The notes below the pieces were generated by a model. The model did no database searches. It saw only the letters and a program-made list of their open reading frames with translations, and was not told the origin of the DNA. Position numbers and translations under genes: made by a program. Of a stretch of 64,000 bases of DNA, positions 58,387 through 64,000 are shown piece after piece (positions within the stretch are counted from its first letter, which is position 1; every line of letters starts with the position of its first letter). Source of the DNA: Streptomyces luteogriseus (GTDB lineage: Bacteria > Actinomycetota > Actinomycetes > Streptomycetales > Streptomycetaceae). Location of the stretch: positions 4,898,001 to 4,962,000 of the forward strand of contig NZ_JACHMS010000001.1 of the NCBI RefSeq assembly GCF_014205055.1, read 5' to 3'.

Positions 58387-60582
58387 TCAGCCCTTCGTGC
58401 TCAGTACGGCGGTGAGGAAGATCTCGACGAGGGCGGTGACCGCCTCGTCGGCGCGGGCGGCGACCTGCCGCAGCGCGCCGGCCAGCGGCGGACGGTCGTC
58501 CGCCGGCAGGGCCGCGCCCACGGCGTGGCCGAACCGCTCGGCCAGCCGCTCCGGATGTTCGGACACGGCCGGCAGCTCGCGCAGGGTGGCGAACAGGGCC
58601 GCCAGGGCCCGGCCCCGGCGCGGCAGGTTGTCCAGGACGCCCGCCCACACCTGGCCGATCGTGGTGGTCTGCCGGTCGTCCCGCTCCAGCAGCGCGGCGC
58701 ACACCAGCCGCTCGGTCCGCGCGTCCCGGGCACGCAGGACGGTCATCGCGGCGCCCAGGATGTTCTCCTTGGGCTGACCGGTCAGCGTCTCGCGCTGCTG
58801 CCGCAGCCGGTAGGCCAGCGGCCGGAGCACCGCGCCGGTGTCCTGCCCGCACTCCGCGAGCACCGCGACCAGCCCGGCCAGCGCGAACGCCGCGTCCACG
58901 GGCAGCCCGCCGCGCCGGACGATCAGCCGGAGCAGGTGGGTGACGGCGTCCGTGGGGAAGCGCACGCCCAGCGCGCCGCTGAACGCGGCCGCCGCGGTCG
59001 AGCGCAGCGCCGGGTCGTAGGAGCGGGCCCAGCCCCGGGCGAGACCCAGCGCGGTGGCGGCGAGGCTCTCGTGCAGGCACATGCACTGCAGCACCAGCGT
59101 GGCCGTCGACTGCCCGGCGGGCCCGGCCGTGCCGCTCGCCCACGGGTGCAGGTAGTTGTCGGCGACCTCGTCGAAGGCGGGCCGGGCGAGCAGCGCCAGA
59201 CCCTGCGCCACCGACAGCTGGAGCCCCAGCCCGGGCTGGGCGGCGACGAGTTCGGTGAGCCAGTCCCGTACGCCGTTCCAGTACGGCGTGGACCGCTTGG
59301 TCCACAGCTCCTCCAGGGCCCACTGCCGGTACTGCGGATGCGGGAAGACCAGCGCGGTCCGGGTGAGCGCGCCGTTCTTGCGGTCCTCCACGGCGACGAG
59401 CGCGTTGCGCGACAGCGACAGCCGGCGGTCCACGGCGCGCCGGGCCGCCGCGTGCTGCTCCTCCTCGGTGACGGGCTCCGGGAACGCCGGGGCCACCCAG
59501 CCCTCCAGCCGCTCCTGGCAGGTCTCGAAGTCCCGGTAGCCGGCGCCGTTGACGAAGGCCAGCGTCGTGACCTCGGCCCATTCCTGCGGCGTGCGCTCCT
59601 GGAGGAACCACTCGCGCACGGGCTGCGCCGCGCTGCTGCCGTAGTCCTGCCAGACCTCCTCCGGTGCCCCGCCGCACGCGATCCGCCCGGCGGCCGCCGC
59701 GACCTCCGCGATCCTGCAGCCTGCGGGCATCAGCGCCGCGGCCCGCTCCACGGTGTCCTCGGCGCACCCGGCCCGCGCCAGCCGAACCCGCAGGACGGCC
59801 GTGAGGTCCGGCAGGTGCCAGGGCACGTGCCGTACGGACTCCACGACAGCGCCGTCGACCGGGTGCACGGTGGTGACGACCAGGTGGGCGTCGTGCTCGC
59901 GGACGGTGTCGCGAACGCGCCGCCAGTCGAAGTCCGCCGTCTGGGAGCTGTCCTCGCCCGTCCGGTCGAGCAGGACGTAGCCGACGCCCTTCTCGAAGGC
60001 GACCTTCCCGCTCGCGAGGTCGTCCAGGCTGCGGCCCGGGGAGAGCACGACGTACTCCGACCCGTCCGCGAGGGCGTCGACCAGCGCCACCGCTCCGGAC
60101 CGCTTGCCCGAACCCGGGGGCCCCACCAGGACCACGACCGCGTCCTGCTCCAGGGCGAGTACGGCCTGCTCGAAGCAGGCGGGCTTGACGTACGGCGCGA
60201 GGATCGCGTCCGCTTCCCCCGCGTCGAGGCGGCCCACGGCGCGGCGGCGGGCGTTGTCGGAGCCGGCCGTGCCGAGGCCGAACTGGGCACCGGAGGCGTT
60301 GAGTTCTCCGTAGAAGTACTGGTTGACGTTGTTGTGGTGGACCTGCCCGGGCGGGCCGGCGGGGGCCGTCGGCTTCGCCGGGTCGGGTGGGTCCTGCCGG
60401 TGCTCGGGCTCGACCGTGCTCGCCGGTTCCGGTTCCGGTTCCGGTTCTGCTTCTGGTTCCGGCTTCGGATCGGGCGGCGTCCGTGCGGCCGGGGGGTCCG
60501 GCGCGTCGTCCGAGTGGTGCGCGTCCGGTTCGGGCCGGGGCGCGGCGCTGTGCTCGCTGTGTTCCTCGTGTTGCTCGTTCAT
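58387..60582 (-). CDS. P-loop NTPase (STAND/AAA-like) with adaptor motif
   Basis: 731 residues. A disordered Pro/Glu/Asp tail (1-78) leads to a short hairpin motif, VHHNNVNQYFYGELNASGAQFG, split here as VHHNNVNQYFYG and ELNASGAQFGLG. Then comes the NTPase: Walker A VGPPGSGKRSG (about 152-162), Walker B GVGYVLLDRTGED, sensor HLVVTTV, and a long all-helical C-terminal half (about 330-731) like the repeat region of STAND proteins. ATG 60582 is 18 bases after the cyclase-like gene stop. Likely a signalling switch whose partner is the cyclase-like protein. Confidence 0.75.
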   Translation of the reverse strand: MNEQHEEHSEHSAAPRPEPDAHHSDDAPDPPAARTPPDPKPEPEAEPEPEPEPASTVEPEHRQDPPDPAKPTAPAGPPGQVHHNNVNQYFYGELNASGAQFGLGTAGSDNARRRAVGRLDAGEADAILAPYVKPACFEQAVLALEQDAVVVLVGPPGSGKRSGAVALVDALADGSEYVVLSPGRSLDDLASGKVAFEKGVGYVLLDRTGEDSSQTADFDWRRVRDTVREHDAHLVVTTVHPVDGAVVESVRHVPWHLPDLTAVLRVRLARAGCAEDTVERAAALMPAGCRIAEVAAAAGRIACGGAPEEVWQDYGSSAAQPVREWFLQERTPQEWAEVTTLAFVNGAGYRDFETCQERLEGWVAPAFPEPVTEEEQHAAARRAVDRRLSLSRNALVAVEDRKNGALTRTALVFPHPQYRQWALEELWTKRSTPYWNGVRDWLTELVAAQPGLGLQLSVAQGLALLARPAFDEVADNYLHPWASGTAGPAGQSTATLVLQCMCLHESLAATALGLARGWARSYDPALRSTAAAAFSGALGVRFPTDAVTHLLRLIVRRGGLPVDAAFALAGLVAVLAECGQDTGAVLRPLAYRLRQQRETLTGQPKENILGAAMTVLRARDARTERLVCAALLERDDRQTTTIGQVWAGVLDNLPRRGRALAALFATLRELPAVSEHPERLAERFGHAVGAALPADDRPPLAGALRQVAARADEAVTALVEIFLTAVLSTKG

Positions 60583-60600
60583 CCTCGGCCGTCACTCAGG

Positions 60601-61347
60601 TCACTTGGAGATCCCGAAGACGGCACCCGGGGCGTGGACGGTTCCGTTGATGACGTGAACTACCGTGTCTCCCGGAGCAGTTGGGGTACTCCGGGGGCGC
60701 ACGGCGGCAGCACCCGCGCCCCCCGAGCCCCCTTCCGCGCCGGGTCCGGTGACCCCGAGATCGAGGCGCTCCACGTCGTACCCCGGCACCCGGATCCACG
60801 CCCGCCCCGCGTACTCCTTCTCCGCGATGCGCACCTCGCGGAACTCCTGGGGCCGGATCGTCGTGTACGCCTCGCCGATCACGTCGTTGAAGACGGTCGC
60901 CGAGACCGCGAGCGCCAGGTGCGCCTCCGGAGCCGCCGCCAGCGCCGCCCTCAGCACCCTGCTGTCCAGCAGCCGGCCGATCTCGACCGGGGCGCGGCCC
61001 TCGAAGCCGTTGGCCGCGGGCGAGGCGGTGCCGAAGTGCACCGCGGCCCGCAACCGCAGCCAGGCCTCGTCGCGCCGGTTGCGGTTGAACATGCGCAGGC
61101 CGGACTCCAGTTGCCGCATGAACGGGTCGACCAGAGCGGGCTCGGACGCCCCCTGCGGCAGAACCGCGAACACGGAGTCACCGCCGACCTGCGTCACCCA
61201 CTGATCCCAGTCGAGCCCGGCCACGTGGGCCGCCTCTTCGAGCAGCCGCCGGATCGCCTCCTGCCACTCGCGCTGCGTCACCACATCGACGCCGCCGTAC
61301 CCTTTCGCGTCGACCGCCAGCAGCAGTCTGCGACCGAACGTTCCCAT
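60601..61347 (-). CDS. Class III nucleotide cyclase-like protein
   Basis: 248 residues. LLLAVDAKGYG (Asp13) and VTQVGGDSVFAVLP (Asp57) match the two metal-binding strands of class III adenylate/guanylate cyclases; WLRLRAAVHFGTA and RAPVEIGRLLDS match the following strand and helix. The usual Asn of the VNxAARL helix is Glu here, so activity or product may differ. After a Gly/Pro linker the C-terminus has GTVHAPGAVFGI, matching a motif in the next protein. ATG 61347 has GGGGAG upstream. First gene of the operon. PycC cyclases of Pycsar defence are of this class; whether this one makes cCMP/cUMP, cAMP or nothing is open. Confidence 0.7.
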   Translation of the reverse strand: MGTFGRRLLLAVDAKGYGGVDVVTQREWQEAIRRLLEEAAHVAGLDWDQWVTQVGGDSVFAVLPQGASEPALVDPFMRQLESGLRMFNRNRRDEAWLRLRAAVHFGTASPAANGFEGRAPVEIGRLLDSRVLRAALAAAPEAHLALAVSATVFNDVIGEAYTTIRPQEFREVRIAEKEYAGRAWIRVPGYDVERLDLGVTGPGAEGGSGGAGAAAVRPRSTPTAPGDTVVHVINGTVHAPGAVFGISK

Positions 61348-61418
61348 GCCTGAACTCCCCGCTCACTGAAAGTGGAGCCGCACCCCGGGATCGGATCTGA
61401 GGGCGCACTCCGGCAGAC

Positions 61419-61453
61419 ACCGGCGTCCGCTCCCCCCAGAGGCGGACGCCGGT
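61419..61453. other. Strong hairpin in the 346-bp cyclase/PycTM intergenic region
   Basis: ACCGGCGTCCGC (61419-61430) and GCGGACGCCGGT (61442-61453) form a 12-bp perfect stem around an 11-base C-rich loop. It lies in the gap 61348-61693 between divergent start codons, so it cannot be an ordinary 3' terminator of either gene. It may be a leader structure of the minus-strand operon or part of a small RNA. No other feature could be assigned in this gap apart from the ribosome sites. Confidence 0.6.
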
Positions 61454-61693
61454 AGGCCAGTCCTACACGCGCCGTCCGCCCGGAACCCCGTCGAAATACG
61501 GGATGCGGAAAGGTGCGGAAACATACAGCGGTGGCATGAAGTTACGGACGGGTTCGGCCGGTTGGTGCCGACGACTGACAGCCGAAGTCCCAAAACCCGC
61601 AGAAATCCCGGGTTCCGTGGCCGGTTTCGGGGCGTACTGGAAGCACCCGGCCCACCACAGGGTGAACAGCCCACCGGCCCCAGAAGGAGCAGC

Positions 61694-62218
61694 ATGCCGT
61701 CGTCCACCGGTACCCGCCCCGACAGCCGCCCCGCGCAGTTCATGTTCAGCGCCCTGCAGACCACCCACCAGCACGCCGACACCAAGGCCGGGATCCTCGC
61801 CGCCGCCCAGGCCGCGCTCGTCGGCACGGCCGGCTACTGGAGCGCCCCGGCCCTGCGCGCCGCGTCCGGGGACGGTCCGGCGGCCGTCGCCGCCGGTCTG
61901 CTGCTCGCCCTGTTCCTGTGCGCGATGTTCGGCGGCGCGGGCTTCCTCGCCGCCACCCTGCGCCCCCGGGTCCTGCGCCCCGACGGCGCCAACCGCTACA
62001 GCTTCGTCCACCTCGCCGAGGGCCCCGACATCCTGCCCGCCCGCGGCTCCGGCGACCGCGACACCGACCAGGAGCGCAAGGAACTCTCCCAGACGATCCG
62101 GTTCCTGTCGCAGGTGGCGGTGCGCAAGTACCGGTGCGTCACGGCGGCCGTGGTCTGCACGGCGGTGATGGGCCTCAGCGCGGGGCTGCTGGTGGTGCTG
62201 CGGCCGGTGCTGGACTGA
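61694..62218 (+). CDS. Pycsar effector-like membrane protein (PycTM/DUF5706)
   Basis: 174 residues. MFSALQTTHQHADTKAGILAAAQAALVG is the DUF5706/PycTM signature (aDxKAg); helices are seen near 32-52, 65-92 and 150-172, with a charged loop (RDTDQERKELSQTIRFLSQV) before the last. PycTM proteins are membrane effectors of Pycsar anti-phage systems, activated by cyclic pyrimidines made by a class III cyclase, and a cyclase-like gene is the divergent neighbour here. The family is also common in Streptomyces outside proven defence loci. ATG 61694 has AAGGAG upstream. Confidence 0.8.
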   Translation: MPSSTGTRPDSRPAQFMFSALQTTHQHADTKAGILAAAQAALVGTAGYWSAPALRAASGDGPAAVAAGLLLALFLCAMFGGAGFLAATLRPRVLRPDGANRYSFVHLAEGPDILPARGSGDRDTDQERKELSQTIRFLSQVAVRKYRCVTAAVVCTAVMGLSAGLLVVLRPVLD

Positions 62219-62223
62219 CCGCC

Positions 62224-62922
62224 TCACTCCTCCGGTGGCAGGTCGCCGATGTCCCGGAGCCGGTGCAGATCCCGTATCACCGTGGAGCCGTAGCCCGTCT
62301 CCAGCAGCCCGTCCCGGCGCAGGTCGCGCAGCCCCTTGTGGACGGTCGTCTCGGCGGCGCCGGTGAGCGCGGCCAGCTCGGGCTGGGTGAGCCGGCAGCC
62401 GAGCACCATGCCGCCCTCGACGGGACGGCCGTACAAGGTCGCGAGTTCCACCAGGAGCCGGGCGAGCCGTACCTTCGCCGGGTAGCCCTTGAAGTCGAGG
62501 CGCCTGCGGTTGGCCCAGCGCAGCCGTTCGGCCAGGATCCCGGTCAGGGCCAGATGCACCTCAGGCCGCTTGGCCAGCAGGGCGTGCAGGGCGGCCGGCT
62601 GGACGACCCGGGCGCTCAGCGGCCCGCACGCGGTCACCGTGGCCGAGCGCGGAGACCCGTCCAGCGCGGCCATCTCACCGACACTGTCCCCTCCGACCCG
62701 CACCGCCAGCAGGGACTCCTCCCCGTTCTCCACCCGGGCCGTCACCTTGGCGAAGCCGGACAGCAGCACCAGCAGGTGCCGGTCGCGGGCGCCCTCGCCG
62801 ATCAGTACCTTCCCGGCCTCGAACCGCGTCGGCACCCCCAGGCCCAGCAGCTCCCGCCGCGCCTCGGACGGCACCGCCCCCAGCAGACTGCGCGCGGGCC
62901 ACTCCACGGAGTCGTACGGCAT
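62224..62922 (-). CDS. Crp/Fnr-family transcriptional regulator
   Basis: 232 residues. A cyclic-nucleotide-binding beta-roll (about 20-130) includes TRFEAGKVLIGEGARDRHLLVLLSGFAKVTA and GGDSVGEMAALDGSPRSATVTA (the E..x..RSAT phosphate-cassette region), then the dimer helix and a winged helix with LTQPELAALTGAAETTVHKGLRDLRRDGLLET. GEMAALDGSPRSAT keeps the Glu and Arg that bind cNMP in CRP, so a cyclic nucleotide ligand is possible. ATG 62922 has GGGGGAG upstream. It converges on the PycTM-like gene with five bases between the stops. Confidence 0.88.
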   Translation of the reverse strand: MPYDSVEWPARSLLGAVPSEARRELLGLGVPTRFEAGKVLIGEGARDRHLLVLLSGFAKVTARVENGEESLLAVRVGGDSVGEMAALDGSPRSATVTACGPLSARVVQPAALHALLAKRPEVHLALTGILAERLRWANRRRLDFKGYPAKVRLARLLVELATLYGRPVEGGMVLGCRLTQPELAALTGAAETTVHKGLRDLRRDGLLETGYGSTVIRDLHRLRDIGDLPPEE

Positions 62923-63022
62923 GGCAGGCTCCCCCCGGCCGGTCGGCGAACCACGAGCTAGGTGCATCCTGCCCGCTGTTCATGCCGGGGGATGCGGAAC
63001 ACGGGAAAGTCCGGTGTCCCGC

Positions 63023-64000
63023 TCACGCCGGTACGGGCACCACACTGCGGCCCGTCTCGTGCGCGTAGAGCGCGGCCCGGTCGCGCAGGGCCGCGTGCAC
63101 CGCCATCTGCGCGTCCCGGCGGCGCTGGGCAGGGCCGTCCGGGAGGTGCAGGATGCCAGCGTTGCCGCGGGAGCCGCGCTGGACCTCGGCGGTGCGCGGG
63201 ACGCGCAGCGCCTCGTAGTGGGCCAGACGGTCGCGGATCTCCCCGGCCGGGGCGCCGGCCAGGCAGGCGGCCAGGTCCATCGCGTCCTCGATCGCCTGGT
63301 TGGCGCCCTGCGCCATGAACGGGAGCATGGGGTGGGCCGCGTCGCCGAGCAGCGTGATGCGGCCGGTGGACCAGGTCCGCAGCGGCGGCCGGTCGTGCAG
63401 CGCCCACTGGTGGGTCGTCTCCACGGCCGCGACGATGTCGGCGACCAGACCCGTCCAGGAACCGAAGACCGCCCGCAGTTCGTCGGGGTCACCGGGCCGC
63501 GACCAGGACTCGCGGGGCGGCGCGTCGGAGGGCAGCGGCACGGTCGCGGCGTAGCTGAGGTACGCGCCGGACGCGACCGGGTAGGCGACGAAGTGCCCGC
63601 CCGGCCCGAGCCACAGCCGCACCAGCCGCTCGCGGGCCTCGGCAGGCAGCGCCTCCACGGGCACCAGGCCCCGGTAGATGCCCAGGCCCGAGTAGACCGG
63701 CTCGTCGCGGCGCAGCGTCTCGCGGACCGTGGAGTGGATGCCGTCCGCGCCGACCACCACGTCCGCCTCGCGCACCGAGCCGTCGTCGAAGGTGAGCCGC
63801 ACGCCCGTCCCGCCCGGCAGTTCGCGTGCCGCGCTCAGCTTCCGGCCGAGGCCCAGCCGGTCCCGGTCGACCAGGGAGAGCAGCGCGTCGTGCAGATGCG
63901 CCCGGTGGATGGTCAGATACGGCGCGGCGAACATGCGCTCGCAGTCCGCGCCGAGCGGCGTGCGCGCGATGGGCCGCCCGTTCCAGCCGCGCACCTCCAT
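63023..64000 (-). CDS. FAD-dependent monooxygenase (5' end off window)
   Basis: Group A flavoprotein hydroxylase, salicylate-hydroxylase type. The 325 visible residues have VVGADGIHSTVRE (DG motif, binds FAD and NADPH) and ITLLGDAAHPMLPFMAQGANQAIEDA (GD motif), but the N-terminal GxGxxG FAD-binding motif and true start lie beyond position 64000. It would hydroxylate an aromatic ring using NAD(P)H and O2. No operon partner can be seen because the start is outside. Confidence 0.9.
   Translation of the reverse strand: MEVRGWNGRPIARTPLGADCERMFAAPYLTIHRAHLHDALLSLVDRDRLGLGRKLSAARELPGGTGVRLTFDDGSVREADVVVGADGIHSTVRETLRRDEPVYSGLGIYRGLVPVEALPAEARERLVRLWLGPGGHFVAYPVASGAYLSYAATVPLPSDAPPRESWSRPGDPDELRAVFGSWTGLVADIVAAVETTHQWALHDRPPLRTWSTGRITLLGDAAHPMLPFMAQGANQAIEDAMDLAACLAGAPAGEIRDRLAHYEALRVPRTAEVQRGSRGNAGILHLPDGPAQRRRDAQMAVHAALRDRAALYAHETGRSVVPVPA

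Noticed and set aside
56858..60595. A single 1245-residue minus-strand open frame
   Set aside because: Its first half is out of frame with the NTPase gene (Arg/Gly-rich shadow); only the part from ATG 58381 is coding.
1..64000. tRNA, rRNA or riboswitch genes
   Set aside because: No T-loop-like GGTTCGA block with matching arms and no known riboswitch core was noticed by eye; a covariance-model scan would be needed to exclude them.

Overview
The window reads as chromosomal DNA of a Streptomyces (or very close relative). Base composition is very GC-rich with strongly GC-biased third codon positions. Gene content is typical of the genus: an AfsR/AfsS pair, FbiC (coenzyme F420 synthesis), several XRE-DUF5753/DUF397 regulator pairs, a DUF574-type methyltransferase, and a GH11 xylanase with a CE4 esterase. 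The order afsS, afsR, ... fbiC, ... D-Ala-D-Ala carboxypeptidase, GPP34, XRE, DUF397, ... glutathione peroxidase matches, from memory, the SCO4425-SCO4445 neighbourhood of S. coelicolor. If that recollection holds, the catabolic genes between afsR and fbiC are an insertion into a conserved backbone. No rRNA, tRNA, CRISPR array, insertion sequence or phage gene was recognised.

Positions 1-16870 and 30480-33091 hold parts of an acyl-CoA/cyclic-substrate catabolic system: enoyl-CoA hydratase, DUF35 zinc-ribbon protein, Ltp-type thiolase homologue, FadD-type acyl-CoA ligase, amidohydrolases, luciferase-like (LLM) oxidoreductases, SDR dehydrogenases, a D-aminoacylase-like hydrolase and an aldehyde dehydrogenase. 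These blocks are tied together by a repeated palindrome, CTGAC-N5-GTCAG. It lies between or in front of the transcription units at 2288, 2315, 9392, 12378 (one mismatch), 12436 and 32254, which points to one unseen regulator controlling all of them. The afsR-afsS pair and a small VapBC-type toxin-antitoxin pair sit between the blocks.

Positions 16877-30483 carry a deazaflavin-dependent nitroreductase homologue, a less GC-rich patch with a broken reading frame and a CDP-diacylglycerol pyrophosphatase-like gene, a Tat-exported PHP hydrolase, another LLM oxidoreductase and fbiC. They also carry a membrane glycosylation trio (GT-C-like protein, GtrA, GT2) and a DUF397/XRE/ATPase regulator set. 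Positions 33231-55256 hold a sodium:solute symporter, a small secreted protein with an ABC ATPase and FtsX-like permease (an arrangement like lactococcin-972-type bacteriocin cassettes), and an ADP-ribosylglycohydrolase homologue. They also hold a D,D-carboxypeptidase with a very long acidic tail, several regulators with visible operators (MerR, ArsR-like, MarR), an MFS exporter and a coupled xylanase/acetyl-xylan-esterase pair.

Positions 55504-62922 are the most unusual part. A tight four-gene operon on the minus strand encodes a class III nucleotide-cyclase-like protein, a P-loop NTPase, an SPFH-like coiled-coil protein and a DUF4407 membrane protein. A divergent gene encodes a small membrane protein resembling the Pycsar effector family (PycTM/DUF5706), and a Crp/Fnr regulator lies beyond it. 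The cyclase-like protein and the NTPase share a short G-x-x-x-A-x-G-A-x-F-G motif. I infer a candidate cyclic-nucleotide conflict or stress-response system. The window ends inside a FAD-dependent monooxygenase gene.
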